Assembly (NCBI RefSeq): GCF_000735435.1 | Contig: NZ_JMPP01000022.1 | Span: 89,122 to 153,121 of the forward strand | Source: Klebsiella planticola ATCC 33531 | GTDB taxonomy: Bacteria > Pseudomonadota > Gammaproteobacteria > Enterobacterales > Enterobacteriaceae | Reading direction: 5' to 3' | Length of the DNA stretch: 64,000 nt | In this document: piece by piece, positions 53,660-64,000 of the stretch | Position numbering within the stretch: position 1 is the first letter of the stretch | How the letters are laid out: each line of letters opens with the position of its first letter | Made by a program: the position numbers and the translations under genes | Notes under the pieces: generated by a model | Told to the model about the DNA's origin: nothing | What the model saw: only the letters and a program-made list of their open reading frames with translations | Databases searched by the model: none

Positions 53660-55387
53660 TTAGCAGATTGTTTTTTCTTCAATGAACTTGTTAACCAGCG
53701 TCATTAACTCGTCCGTTGTCGGTTGAGCAAGAGCCTGCTCTGCTAATACTTTCGCATCTTCGAAGTTCGTGTTACGAATAATCTTCTTGATACGCGGGAT
53801 GGAAATGGCGCTCATAGAGAATTCGTCCAGCCCCATACCCAGCAACAGAAGTGTAGCACGTTCATCGCCCGCAAGCTCACCACACATGCCAGTCCATTTG
53901 CCTTCGGCATGAGAAGCATCAATTACTTGCTTAATCAGCGTCAGTACAGATGGCGACATGGGCTGGTAAAGATGTGAAATCATATCATTACCACGGTCAA
54001 CTGCCAGAGTATATTGCGTTAAATCATTGGTTCCGATACTAAAGAAATCGACTTCTTTCGCTAAATGACGGGCAATCGTTGCCGCGGCCGGTGTTTCAAC
54101 CATTACGCCGACTTCGATTTTTTCGTCAAATGCTTTACCTTCGTCACGCAGTTCCTGCTTGTAGATCTCAATCTCTTTCTTCAGCGCACGCACTTCTTCA
54201 ACAGAGATGATCATCGGGAACATGATGCGAAGCTTACCGAACGCGGAGGCGCGCAGGATGGCACGTACCTGGTCACGCAGGATCTCTTTACGATCCATCG
54301 CGATACGTACGGCACGCCAGCCCAGGAACGGGTTCTCTTCTTTCGGGAAGTTCATGTACGGCAGTTCTTTATCGCCGCCAATGTCCATGGTACGAACGAT
54401 AACGGCCTGAGAACCGCACGCTTCGGCAACCGCTTTATAGGCAGCAAACTGCTCTTCTTCAGTCGGCAGCGCATCGCGGTCCATGAACAGGAATTCTGTA
54501 CGGTACAGACCTACGCCTTCTGCGCCGTTGCGCTCAGCGCCATCGACATCACGTACGGTACCGATGTTGGCGCAGACTTCAACCTGATGTCCGTCCAGCG
54601 TAATCGCCGGCAGATCTTTCAGCTTAGCCAGTTCTGCTTTCTCTTCAGCGACCTGAATCTGCAGTTTACGCAGCTCTTCGATTTGTTCGTTGGTCGGGTT
54701 AACCAGAACCTGGTTATTTACCGCATCAAGGACCAGATAATCGCCGTTTTTCACCTGGGTGGTGACGCTACCGGTGCCCACGATGGCTGGCAGTTCAAGG
54801 GAACGCGCCATGATAGAGGTGTGGGAGGTACGGCCACCGGCGTCGGTAATGAAGCCCAGCACCTTGTTCAGGTTCAGCTGTGCGGTTTCCGACGGAGTCA
54901 GATCGGCGGCAACCAGAATCACTTCTTCCTGAATCGCGCTCAGATCGATGATAGCCAGGCCGAGGATGTTGCGCAGCAGGCGCTTACCAATGTCACGTAC
55001 GTCAGCCGCACGTTCTTTCAGGTATTCATCATCCAGCTCTTCCAGGGCAGTGGCCTGACCTTCGATAATCTCATTTGCTGCCGCATCGGCAGTCATCTGC
55101 TTATCTTTAATCAGGGCTATGATTTCCTGCTCAAGCTCCTCATCTTCCAGCAGCATGATGTGCCCTTCGAAGATGGCTTCTTTTTCTTCACCGAAAGTTT
55201 CACCAGCTTTGGTTTTGATGACCTCCAGCTGGGCGGAGGCCTTGGCGCGGCCGCTCAGGAAACGTTCGACTTCCTGATCAACCTTATCGGCAGAAATTTT
55301 CTTCCGGTCGATGACAATTTCGTCTTCTTTCAGCAGGAGAGCCTTACCGAAAGCGATACCCGGGGATGCTAAAATGCCTGAAATCAT
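53660..55387 (-). CDS. ptsI: PTS enzyme I
   Basis: 575 residues as in E. coli. It autophosphorylates from phosphoenolpyruvate and passes the phosphate to HPr. The active His189 lies in [20 protein letters not shown]. The C-terminal PEP barrel shows [40 protein letters not shown] and the catalytic Cys in [11 protein letters not shown]. It is 44 bases downstream of ptsH. Confidence 0.98.
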   Translation of the reverse strand: MISGILASPGIAFGKALLLKEDEIVIDRKKISADKVDQEVERFLSGRAKASAQLEVIKTKAGETFGEEKEAIFEGHIMLLEDEELEQEIIALIKDKQMTADAAANEIIEGQATALEELDDEYLKERAADVRDIGKRLLRNILGLAIIDLSAIQEEVILVAADLTPSETAQLNLNKVLGFITDAGGRTSHTSIMARSLELPAIVGTGSVTTQVKNGDYLVLDAVNNQVLVNPTNEQIEELRKLQIQVAEEKAELAKLKDLPAITLDGHQVEVCANIGTVRDVDGAERNGAEGVGLYRTEFLFMDRDALPTEEEQFAAYKAVAEACGSQAVIVRTMDIGGDKELPYMNFPKEENPFLGWRAVRIAMDRKEILRDQVRAILRASAFGKLRIMFPMIISVEEVRALKKEIEIYKQELRDEGKAFDEKIEVGVMVETPAAATIARHLAKEVDFFSIGTNDLTQYTLAVDRGNDMISHLYQPMSPSVLTLIKQVIDASHAEGKWTGMCGELAGDERATLLLLGMGLDEFSMSAISIPRIKKIIRNTNFEDAKVLAEQALAQPTTDELMTLVNKFIEEKTIC

Positions 55388-55431
55388 AACCCTACCTTAC
55401 TTGTGACTGATATTAAAAAGAACCCGTGAAC

Positions 55432-55689
55432 TTATTCGAGTTCAGCCATCAGTTTTACCAGATGCTCAACTGCTTTCTGCTCATCTTCGCCTTCAGCGGA
55501 GATAGTCACGACGGTACCCTGAGTCAGACCCAGAGTCTGCAGTTTGAACAGGCTTTTGGCGCTGGCGCTTTTGCCGTTGGAGGTTACAGTGATCTCAGAA
55601 GTGAAGCCTTTTGCTTCTTTAACAAACTGAGCAGCAGGGCGGGTGTGCAGACCGTTCGGAGCGGTAATGGTAACTTCTTGCTGGAACAT
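55432..55689 (-). CDS. ptsH: PTS phosphocarrier HPr
   Basis: 85 residues as in E. coli. The phosphate is carried on His15 in [15 protein letters not shown]; the Ser46 region [16 protein letters not shown] is the contact surface for enzyme I and EIIA. First gene of the pts operon; a ribosome site (GGGGAAATATA) precedes the ATG. Regulation by Mlc and CRP in the long leader is expected. Confidence 0.98.
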
Positions 55690-55925
55690 TATATTTCCCC
55701 AACTTATAGGTTTAGTGTTGTGGACCTAAAGTCTAGCCTAACGGCAAGGCTTTAGCCTGTATTGTTAGCGCCGGCATTACGTGTCTGGCTAAGGTGTCAG
55801 CAGCGTGTTCGCTGTGAAGACCATCTGGCCGTGGACGTCTGGCACGTCATTAAACATTATGCAGCGAAAGGAAGACTTGAACCAAATCATAAAATCGATT
55901 CAGCTTACGGAAATCCGATTATGAA

Positions 55926-55946
55926 TAATTTCGCGCATCAAAATAA
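55926..55946 (-). promoter_or_regulatory. Candidate Mlc operator of pts P0
   Basis: On the minus strand this region reads TTATTTTGATGCGCGAAATT plus A, the pattern I recall for the Mlc-binding site at E. coli ptsH P0. Mlc is released when the glucose permease EIICB-Glc is dephosphorylated, so glucose would raise ptsHI. Confidence 0.55.
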
Positions 55947-56018
55947 ATGTGTTGGTTAAATACCAGACCCTACGCGGTGAATCAATGCCAGGAGGGGTAA
56001 AACTTTGACGTATGCCAC

Positions 56019-56046
56019 AAAAAAGCACCTGAAAAGGTGCTTTTTT
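56019..56046 (-). terminator. Terminator of cysK
   Basis: AAAAAAGCACC (56019-56029) and GGTGCTTTTTT (56036-56046) pair over a six-base loop. In the minus direction the stem ends in a T run 23 bases after the cysK stop. Confidence 0.9.
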
Positions 56047-56068
56047 ACACGATGCTAACGAGCTGGCA

Positions 56069-57040
56069 TCACTGTTGCAGTTCTTTCTCGGTGAAGAGAT
56101 CGGCAAACAGCGCGGTGCTTAAATAACGCTCACCTGAAGACGGTAGGATAACTACAATATTCTTATTGGTAAAGGCCTCATCTTCCTGGAGCTTAAGTGC
56201 GGCAGCGACGGCCGCGCCGGATGAGATACCGGCCAGAATACCTTCTTCATCCATCAGGCGACGTGCGGTGGAGATGGCTTCTTCGTTAGTGATAGCAACC
56301 ACTTTATCAACCAGCTTCAGATCAAGGTTGCCAGGAATAAAGCCGGCACCGATGCCCTGAATTTTATGTGGACCTGGCTTCAGCTCAACGCCTGCCAGCG
56401 CCTGAGCGATAACCGGGGAGTCGGTCGGTTCAACCGCCACGGTGATCAGATCTTTTTTGCCTTTAGTGCCTTTAATGTAGCGGCTCACGCCGGTCAGCGT
56501 ACCGCCGGTGCCGACGCCGGAGATAAAGACATCCACCTGGCCATCCGTATCTTCCCAGATTTCCGGGCCGGTGGTCTTTTCATGAATTTCCGGGTTTGCC
56601 GGGTTGCTGAATTGCTGCAGCAGCAGATATTTTTCCGGGTTGCTGGCGACAATCTCTTCTGCTTTCTGAATCGCGCCTTTCATGCCCTTCGCGCCTTCGG
56701 TCAGCACCAGATTCGCGCCCAGAGCTTTCAGCAACTTACGACGTTCAATACTCATGGTTTCCGGCATGGTCAGCGTCAGCTTATACCCGCGCGCTGCCGC
56801 AACATAGGCGAGAGCGATACCGGTGTTGCCGCTGGTCGGTTCAACCAGTTCAACGCCTGCTTTCAGTACACCGCGTTTTTCGGCATCCCAAATCATATTG
56901 GCACCAATTCGGCATTTTACGCTAAAGCTCGGGTTGCGTGATTCAACCTTTGCCAGGATGCGCCCGTTACCGATTCGGTTCAGTCGTACTAACGGCGTGT
57001 GGCCGATAGTCAGGGAGTTGTCTTCAAAAATCTTACTCAT
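56069..57040 (-). CDS. cysK: Cysteine synthase A (O-acetylserine sulfhydrylase A)
   Basis: 323 residues as in E. coli. The main enzyme for cysteine from O-acetylserine and sulfide; it also binds serine acetyltransferase. PLP Lys42 is in [12 protein letters not shown], the substrate loop is [13 protein letters not shown], and the phosphate loop is [14 protein letters not shown]. It has its own promoter region and terminator; cysZ lies upstream on the same strand. Confidence 0.98.
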   Translation of the reverse strand: MSKIFEDNSLTIGHTPLVRLNRIGNGRILAKVESRNPSFSVKCRIGANMIWDAEKRGVLKAGVELVEPTSGNTGIALAYVAAARGYKLTLTMPETMSIERRKLLKALGANLVLTEGAKGMKGAIQKAEEIVASNPEKYLLLQQFSNPANPEIHEKTTGPEIWEDTDGQVDVFISGVGTGGTLTGVSRYIKGTKGKKDLITVAVEPTDSPVIAQALAGVELKPGPHKIQGIGAGFIPGNLDLKLVDKVVAITNEEAISTARRLMDEEGILAGISSGAAVAAALKLQEDEAFTNKNIVVILPSSGERYLSTALFADLFTEKELQQ

Positions 57041-57185
57041 GGCCCGTCCTTAACTGTATGAAATTTGGGAGTACGGCTTCAGCATACCCGCTTAAAGAAT
57101 ATGCGGAAGTAAGGATTTAGCATATCTATATTCGGAAGGGAAATAATGGTAAGCCAGAAGGAATAAGGAGCGGTATATAGCCGCT

Positions 57186-57220
57186 GTGCTTCAGGCCATG
57201 CTTTTGCTGGCCTGAAGCAC
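57186..57220 (-). terminator. Long hairpin after cysZ
   Basis: GTGCTTCAGGCCA (57186-57198) and TGGCCTGAAGCAC (57208-57220) form a perfect 13-base stem with a nine-base loop, 20 bases beyond the cysZ stop. No T run follows, so it may stabilise the 3' end or need Rho. Confidence 0.55.
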
Positions 57221-57239
57221 TGAGCATAAGGAGAGGGCG

Positions 57240-58001
57240 CTATTTCCACATGGCGTGTTTATCGCGATAGCAATCGACCCACATGGCCGTTGCGCCGCAA
57301 ATGGCGACCGGCAGAATGACCAGGTTCAGTACCGGGATCATGGTAAATAAGCTGGTCAGAGCGCCAAACTGCATATTGGTGACTTTACGGGTCCGCAGCG
57401 CCTCGCGCATGGTTTTAAACGACACCTTGTGGTTGTCGAAGGGGTAGTCGCAGTACTGAATGGCCAGCATCCACGCGCTAAACAGGAACCACAGTACCGG
57501 CGCCAGAGTCTGGCCAATCCCGGGAATAAAATAGAGTATCAGCAGGACGATCGCACGCGGCAGGTACCAGGCGAACTTCTGCCACTCACGCTTCATAATG
57601 CGCGGCACGTCTTTCATGATGCCAAAAATACCCACGTCCGGCGGCGTGGCGCCGGTGAGACGAGCTTCGAGCTGCTCAGCGAGCAGGCCGCTAAACGGTG
57701 CGGCAATCCAGTTGGCGATGGTGGAGAAGAAGTACCCGAACACGAGCAGGATAGAGATGACCACGATGGGCCACAGCAGATAGTTCAGCCATTGTAACCA
57801 CTGCGGAACATGGCCCATTAAGGATGGGATCCAGCTATCCAGGCGGGTGAACAGCCACCAGAAGGCGCCGCCCATCAGAATGATGTTGACTAACAGAGGC
57901 AGAAAGACGTAACGACGAATCCCCGGCAGCCCGATCAGTTTCCAGCCCTGCGAAAAATAGTAGACGCCGCTACGCGGGGTAGATGCGGATGTTGAAACCA
58001 T
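57240..58001 (-). CDS. cysZ: CysZ, sulfate transporter
   Basis: 253 residues as in E. coli. An inner-membrane sulfate channel or carrier of the CysZ family. Hydrophobic segments surround a charged middle part with the signature [13 protein letters not shown] and later [14 protein letters not shown]. The ATG at 57999-58001 gives the E. coli length; AGGAG lies 12 bases upstream, a long gap, and an in-frame start nine codons earlier (58028) is possible. It is divergent from zipA. Confidence 0.93.
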   Translation of the reverse strand: MVSTSASTPRSGVYYFSQGWKLIGLPGIRRYVFLPLLVNIILMGGAFWWLFTRLDSWIPSLMGHVPQWLQWLNYLLWPIVVISILLVFGYFFSTIANWIAAPFSGLLAEQLEARLTGATPPDVGIFGIMKDVPRIMKREWQKFAWYLPRAIVLLILYFIPGIGQTLAPVLWFLFSAWMLAIQYCDYPFDNHKVSFKTMREALRTRKVTNMQFGALTSLFTMIPVLNLVILPVAICGATAMWVDCYRDKHAMWK

Positions 58002-58231
58002 GGTCAGGCGATGCTCCTCTTTTGACATCCTAACTGAATGCCCGCTTATTTTATCGGGTTGTCAGACAATAACCAGTTAGGAAATGTTCGAAAAAACAGC
58101 AAAAAGCACGATTTAGTTCATCTTTATGTAGTGAAAGCGGTAGACACACTTGCACTCGACGTAATCGGCAAATACTCTTAGTGAGTAAATGTTTGCCGTG
58201 GTGGCAAGGTGTTAGAACAACAGAGAATATA

Positions 58232-59260
58232 ATGATGCAGGATTTGCGTCTGATATTAATCATTGTTGGCGCGATCGCCATACTCGCTTTACTGGTACAC
58301 GGTTTCTGGACCAGCCGTAAAGAACGTTCCTCGATGTTTCGCGATCGCCCACTGAAACGTATGAAGTCTCGCGATGACGAAGAGTCTGAGAACGATGACT
58401 TTGATGACGATGTTGAAGGCGTAGGTGAAGTTCGCGTTCACCGGGTTAACCACGCCCCAAATGGCGTGCATGGGGAGCAAGAAGCACCTCGTCAGGCGCC
58501 GCCGCAACACCAATACCAGCCTCCTTACGAGCGTCAGGTGCAGCAGCCTGTGCGTCCGGAAGAGCCGGTACGGCAGCAGCCCGCTCAGCATCAGGCACCG
58601 CAGCCTCATGTGCCGTCGCCTCAGGGGCAACAGCCACCGCAACCTGTCGCGCAGCAGCAGCCTGTGCCGCCGCAATATCAGCCTCAGCAGTCGCCTCAGC
58701 AGCCGGTCGTTCAGAGTGCGCCGCAACAGCCTGCTCAGGTACCGCAGCCAGCGCCGCAGCCTGTCGCCGCGCAGCCTCAGCCGGTAGCTGAACCGCAGGT
58801 CTCCGAGCCTCAGCAGCCAGCGCCGCAGCCAAAAGAACGCAAAGAAACGGTTATCGTTATGAACGTTTCTGCGCACCAGGGCACGCAGATTAACGGCGAA
58901 GTGCTGATTAACAGCATCCAGCAGGCGGGCTTTAAATTTGGCGATATGAATATCTTTCATCGCCATCTCAGCCCGGACGGCAGCGGCCAGGTTCTGTTCA
59001 GCCTGGCAAATATGGTTAAACCGGGCACCTTCAATCCCGATGGTATGGCCGACATGACCACGCCTGGCGTAACGATCTTTATGCAGGTGCCGTCGTTTGG
59101 TGATGAGCTACAAAACTTTAAACTGATGCTGCAATCCGCACAGTATATTGCCGATGAAGTCGGTGGTGTGGTGCTGGACGATCAGCGTCGGATGATGACC
59201 CCGCAAAAACTGCGCGAATATCAGGACCGTATTCGTGAAGTTAAAGAGGCCAACGCCTGA
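58232..59260 (+). CDS. zipA: ZipA, FtsZ-anchoring division protein
   Basis: 342 residues (E. coli 328). It tethers the FtsZ ring to the inner membrane. One N-terminal helix (residues 6-25, [20 protein letters not shown]), a charged region ([16 protein letters not shown]), a long Pro/Gln-rich linker (about residues 85-200), and the C-terminal FtsZ-binding domain (NINVS-like start [20 protein letters not shown], then [20 protein letters not shown]). The linker is longer than in E. coli and accounts for the extra length. The ATG at 58232 gives MMQDLRLI. Confidence 0.96.
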   Translation: MMQDLRLILIIVGAIAILALLVHGFWTSRKERSSMFRDRPLKRMKSRDDEESENDDFDDDVEGVGEVRVHRVNHAPNGVHGEQEAPRQAPPQHQYQPPYERQVQQPVRPEEPVRQQPAQHQAPQPHVPSPQGQQPPQPVAQQQPVPPQYQPQQSPQQPVVQSAPQQPAQVPQPAPQPVAAQPQPVAEPQVSEPQQPAPQPKERKETVIVMNVSAHQGTQINGEVLINSIQQAGFKFGDMNIFHRHLSPDGSGQVLFSLANMVKPGTFNPDGMADMTTPGVTIFMQVPSFGDELQNFKLMLQSAQYIADEVGGVVLDDQRRMMTPQKLREYQDRIREVKEANA

Positions 59261-59293
59261 TTTATTCCCCGGCGTTTCGTCTACCAATCCAGA

Positions 59294-59318
59294 ACCCCCG
59301 CCTGCCGGGGGTTTTTTA
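59294..59318 (+). terminator. Terminator of zipA
   Basis: CCCCCG (59295-59300), loop CCTGC, CGGGGG (59306-59311), then six T. It lies only 17 bases before the ligA start, so ligA transcription depends on readthrough or on an internal promoter in zipA. Confidence 0.88.
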
Positions 59319-59325
59319 TCATTGA

Positions 59326-61350
<2,025 letters not shown>

Positions 61351-61351
61351 G

Positions 61352-61570
61352 GTGGATAAGGATCAGCTCATTGAGATTGCTAATACGGAAATGCCGTTTG
61401 GCAAATACAAAGGCCGTCGTCTGATTGATGTACCGGAAGAGTATTTGCTGTGGTTTGCTCGTAAAGACCAGTTTCCTGCCGGCCATCTTGGCGAGCTGAT
61501 GGCATTAACTTTGTTGATTAAAACAGAAGGGCTGAGCCAGCTGGTTCAGCCCTTGAAGAAGCCGCGTTAA
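61352..61570 (+). CDS. ypeB: YpeB, small DUF3820 protein
   Basis: 72 residues as in E. coli YpeB. The start is a GTG at 61352 (GGGAGAATAAG in front); the homologous sequence begins exactly there (DKDQLIEIANTEMPFGKYKG). The family is called a putative quorum-sensing-regulated virulence factor, but no function is established. MPFGKYKGRRLIDVPEEYL resembles a loop found in exonuclease-associated DUF3820 proteins. It lies one base after ligA and its stop overlaps that of yfeH by four bases. Confidence 0.87.
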   Translation: MDKDQLIEIANTEMPFGKYKGRRLIDVPEEYLLWFARKDQFPAGHLGELMALTLLIKTEGLSQLVQPLKKPR

Positions 61571-62565
61571 GCCTCAGAGGCGCGGGTTTTCTCCTGCGCC
61601 AGCTGTGCTTCAGCCTGCCGTTTGTAGCGTCGTGCCAGAACGGCGCACACCATCAGCTGAATCTGATGGAAGATCATCAGCGGCAGTACCATGATCCCCA
61701 GAATCGACGTCGGGAAGAGGATGTTGGCCATCGGTATACCGTTTGCCAGGCTCTTTTTCGAACCGCAGAAAACAATCGTGATTTCATCGGCCTTATTAAA
61801 GCCGCATTTGCGTGCGACGAAGATATTAATGGCAATCACGATAGCCAGCAGAACCAGGCTGACGACCACGATGAAGAGCAACGAGCCGACGCCGACTTTA
61901 TGCCAGATGCCGTTCACTACCGCCTCGCTGAAGGCGGAATAGACCACCAGCAGAATCGACGTCTGGTCGGTTTTTGAGATCCACTTTTTATGCCGTGCAA
62001 CCCAGTCGCCAATCCATGGGCGTGAGAGGTGGCCCAGGACGAACGGCAGCAGAAGTTGCAGCATAATCTTACCGACCTGTTCCAGACTGCCGCCGGCGCC
62101 GTGCAGATTCATCAGCAGACCGACCAGGAGCGGCGAAATAAATATCCCCAGCAGACTCGAAGCCGATGCCGAGCAGACGGCCGCCGCGACGTTACCCCCT
62201 GCCAGCGAGGTAAAGGCAATGGCTGACTGAACGGTCGCAGGCAGAATGCAGAGATAGATAAACCCGGTGTACAGTGCAGGGTCGACATTAATCGGCGCCC
62301 ACCAGGCAAACAGCACGCCTAAAACAGGGAATACCACAAACGTGCTGCACATCACCCACAGGTGTAAACGCCAGTGGCTGCCGCCGGCGACGATGGCCTC
62401 GCGGGAGAGTTTCGCCCCGTGCATAAAAAACAGCAGCGCAATGGCGGCGGTGGTTAAATTTTCAAAGAAGGGAACAAAACCGCCGCGGGCCGGAAAAAAA
62501 GAGGCCAGCAGCACAACGGTGATAAGAGTCAGAGTAAAGGGATCAAGAATGCGGAAAAGTTTCAT
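61567..62565 (-). CDS. yfeH: YfeH, bile acid:sodium symporter family protein
   Basis: 332 residues as in E. coli YfeH. About ten membrane segments of the SBF-like (BASS) family: FFMHGAKLSREAIVAGG, FIYLCILPATVQSAIAFTSL with the crossing-over segment, and FCGSKKSLANGIPMANILF, a second cross-over motif. The substrate is unknown. It is divergent from the LysR gene yfeR, which probably regulates it. Confidence 0.9.
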   Translation of the reverse strand: MKLFRILDPFTLTLITVVLLASFFPARGGFVPFFENLTTAAIALLFFMHGAKLSREAIVAGGSHWRLHLWVMCSTFVVFPVLGVLFAWWAPINVDPALYTGFIYLCILPATVQSAIAFTSLAGGNVAAAVCSASASSLLGIFISPLLVGLLMNLHGAGGSLEQVGKIMLQLLLPFVLGHLSRPWIGDWVARHKKWISKTDQTSILLVVYSAFSEAVVNGIWHKVGVGSLLFIVVVSLVLLAIVIAINIFVARKCGFNKADEITIVFCGSKKSLANGIPMANILFPTSILGIMVLPLMIFHQIQLMVCAVLARRYKRQAEAQLAQEKTRASEA

Positions 62566-62654
62566 AAACGCTCCTGAAAATCGATAGCGCTATTGTGCTT
62601 TTTCTATTTTGAGAAATAAAATTAATTTATTGCATCCATTCATGAATAAAAAAG

Positions 62655-63582
62655 ATGAATTATTCGCTGCGTCAGTTAAAAGTCTTCGTCACCGTCGCCA
62701 GAGCAAAAAAGCTTCAGCCGGGCAGGGGAGATCATTGGTCTTAGTCAGTCTGCGGTCAGCCATAGCGTCAAAGAGCTGGAGCACCAGACCGGCGTTCGTT
62801 TGCTCGACCGTACGACCCGGGAGGTGGTGCTGACCGAGGCGGGACAGCAGCTGGCCGGTCGACTTGAGCGGCTGCTGGACGAACTGAACAGTACGCTGCG
62901 TGATGCCGGACGGGTCGGGCAGCAGTTAACCGGAACCGTACGGGTGGCCGCCAGCCAGACGATTTCAGCGCACCTGATCCCCCAATGTATTGCCCACAGT
63001 AATCAACGTTATCCGGAGATCGACTTTGTTCTGCACGATCGGCCGCAGCAGTGGGTGCTGGAAAGCATTCGCCAGGGGGAAGTGGATTTCGGCATTGTTA
63101 TCGATCCCGGCGCGGCGACCGATCTGCAATGTGAAACGGTGCTGGCGGAACCTTTTTTGCTTTTATGTCGGGAGGATCATCCTTTTGCTGAAAGAGCATC
63201 GGTGAGCTGGCAGGAGCTTCACCGCCAGAGGCTGGTATTGCAGGATTACGCCTCCGGCAGCCGGCCGTTGATTGATGCCGCGCTGGCGCGCTTTGGCATT
63301 GACGCCAATATTGTGCAGGAGATTGGGCATCCGGCGACGCTGTTTCCGATGGTGGAGTCGGGTATTGGCATCAGCATTCTACCAGCGCTGGCGCTACCGT
63401 TGCCTCAAGGCAGCCATTTGCGGGTCAAGCGACTCACTCCGGTTGTTGAGCGTCAACTGATGCTGGCGCAGCGTAAAAATCGTTCACTCTCTACCGCCGC
63501 GCAGGCGTTATGGGAAGTCGTGCGTGAAGAGGGAAATACGCTGACCGCGGGCAGAACTGACGATCCACTGTATCAGCGATGA
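62655..63582 (+). pseudogene. yfeR: yfeR, LysR-family regulator interrupted by a one-base frameshift
   Basis: From the ATG at 62655 the frame reads [17 protein letters not shown], the start of the LysR helix-turn-helix, then runs into a stop at 62742. The correct continuation ([20 protein letters not shown]) appears in the +1 frame from 62710 and runs to 63582 with the full effector domain ([31 protein letters not shown]). The switch occurs in a run of six A (62705-62710) where five are needed. The whole protein would have 308 residues, like E. coli YfeR. It is either a real inactivation or a sequencing error at the homopolymer. Divergent from yfeH. Confidence 0.88.
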
Positions 63583-63654
63583 AGCGTGCTTCAGGGGGGG
63601 CGGGCGCGGTGTGCAGAAACAACAATACGGGTGTAAAGAATATGTGTGGTGGGA

Positions 63655-63700
63655 TGCAGGATAACTTGCTTTGCTCGCCCTTCGGGCCGTCGCCGCGAGC
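63655..63700. repeat. Diverged repeat, copy A, beside tRNA-Lys
   Basis: It begins TGCAGGATAACTTGCTTT, contains GCCC..GGGCCGT, and aligns by eye with 63919-63967 at roughly three bases in four. Both copies start TGCAGGAT, a string also found in the tRNA T arm. It is followed at 63726-63750 by the inverted pair TCGAACCTG/CAGGTTCGA. Confidence 0.55.
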
Positions 63701-63769
63701 GGCTCCGTTGTCTCGCTTTGCTCGACTCGAACCTGCCGCAGGTTCGAATCGTTACATTCTGCGCATAGC

Positions 63770-63796
63770 AAAAAGGCGCCTTTAGGGCGCCTTTTT
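63770..63796 (-). terminator. Terminator after tRNA-Lys
   Basis: AAAAAGGCGCC (63770-63780), loop TTTAG, GGCGCCTTTTT (63786-63796). In the minus direction it lies just beyond the tRNA 3' end and has a T run; it can also end yfeR on the plus strand. Confidence 0.85.
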
Positions 63797-63800
63797 ACAT

Positions 63801-63876
63801 TGGTGGGTCGTGCAGGATTCGAACCTGCGACCAATTGATTAAAAGTCAACTGCTCTACCAACTGAGCTAACGACCC
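63801..63876 (-). tRNA. lysV: tRNA-Lys (anticodon TTT)
   Basis: 76 bases including an encoded CCA. The acceptor stem GGGTCGT pairs with ACGACCC; the D arm has GCTCAGTTGGTAGAGC; the anticodon loop is CTTTTAA (anticodon TTT); the T loop is GGTTCGAATCC. It equals the E. coli lysine tRNA as I know it. In E. coli lysV is the last gene of the valU-valX-valY-lysV cluster near yfeR, so further tRNAs probably lie beyond the window. Confidence 0.96.
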
Positions 63877-63918
63877 CTTGCGGGACTTCATACTTTCAAT
63901 ATTCAGAATACCGGATTG

Positions 63919-63967
63919 TGCAGGATCACTCGCTTTCGCTTGCCCTGTGGGCCGTTGCTGCGCAACG
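63919..63967. repeat. Diverged repeat, copy B, upstream of tRNA-Lys
   Basis: It begins TGCAGGATCACTCGCTTT, has GCCCTGTGGGCCGTTGC and matches copy A on the other side of the tRNA. It lies in the presumed spacer of the tRNA cluster, upstream of tRNA-Lys on the minus strand. Confidence 0.5.
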
Positions 63968-64000
63968 TTATCCTTCACGTTTAACATTAACTTTAATGTT

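Larger units (their letters stand above)
55690..56068. other. ptsH leader and cysK-ptsH intergenic region
   Basis: 379 bases carrying the pts promoters (minus strand), a candidate Mlc operator at 55926-55946 and the cysK terminator at 56019-56046. I could not place a full CRP site by eye. No small gene is supported. Confidence 0.55.

Noticed and set aside
54065..55372. 435-codon open frame opposite ptsI
   Set aside because: Antisense shadow of a highly conserved gene; Phe/Gln/His-rich, no start signal.
55810..55825. CRP site in the ptsH leader (TGTGA near 55818)
   Set aside because: A single TGTGA without the TCACA partner at the right spacing. CRP control is expected from E. coli but I cannot point to the site.
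62705..62711. AAAAAAG as a programmed -1 ribosomal frameshift site in yfeR
   Set aside because: The downstream LysR frame is +1, not -1, relative to the ATG frame, so the canonical slip would not restore the protein.

Overview
The window is enterobacterial core chromosome, GC-rich, with close to 90 percent of bases coding. Gene content and order match the E. coli K-12 stretch from ppx/ppk to zipA/ligA, read in one direction. The best genus clue is a beta-glucoside kinase of the Klebsiella BglK type plus a phospho-beta-glucosidase inserted between purM and upp. Together with the other local differences from E. coli this points to the Klebsiella/Raoultella/Enterobacter group; I cannot fix the species from sequence alone. 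No phage, transposase, CRISPR array or obvious island was seen.

Layout: (1) 1-9000: end of a LysR regulator, yfgG, the c-di-GMP phosphodiesterase pdeA behind an FNR-type promoter, ppk-ppx (polyphosphate) behind a Pho-box-like array, and purMN behind a PurR operator. (2) 9000-14600: bglK and a GH1 phospho-beta-glucosidase, upp-uraA (uracil salvage) and hda, which starts at CTG. (3) 14600-27400: yfgD, bepA (sigma-E promoter), perM, bcp, gcvR, dapA-bamC, purC, ypfJ-tmcA, ypfH, and ypfN-dapE-yffB on the other strand. (4) 27400-39800: the 19-residue ypfM, the RND pump acrD, aegA-nudK-ypfG, tktB, maeB. (5) 39800-44400: amiA-hemF, ypeA-yfeZ-yfeY, yfeX. (6) 44600-53100: sulfate/thiosulfate operon cysPUWAM, then an outward pair of transcription units: ptsJ with two uncharacterised genes, and pdxK with a small coupled gene. 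(7) 53100-57100: crr-ptsI-ptsH (sugar phosphotransferase core) and cysK. (8) 57200-64000: cysZ, zipA, ligA-ypeB, yfeH, a frameshifted yfeR, and a tRNA-Lys flanked by two diverged repeats.

Functional themes are cysteine assimilation (cysPUWAM, cysK, cysZ), purine and pyrimidine supply (purMN, purC, upp-uraA), lysine/peptidoglycan precursor and envelope assembly (dapA, dapE, amiA, bamC, bepA), central sugar control (ptsHI-crr), vitamin B6 salvage (pdxK with its regulator ptsJ), and replication/division (hda, ligA, zipA).

Compared with the E. coli order I know, several genes are missing at their usual places: narQ between acrD and aegA, talA between tktB and maeB, the eut operon between maeB and hemF, and yfeW-murPQR-ucpA between yfeX and cysP. 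I found no clearly new biological system. The more unusual items are the bgl insertion with AscG-like operators, the CTG start of hda, the ptsJ-pdxK palindrome and its two unknown satellite genes, a hairpin over the nudK ribosome site, and the one-base frameshift in yfeR.
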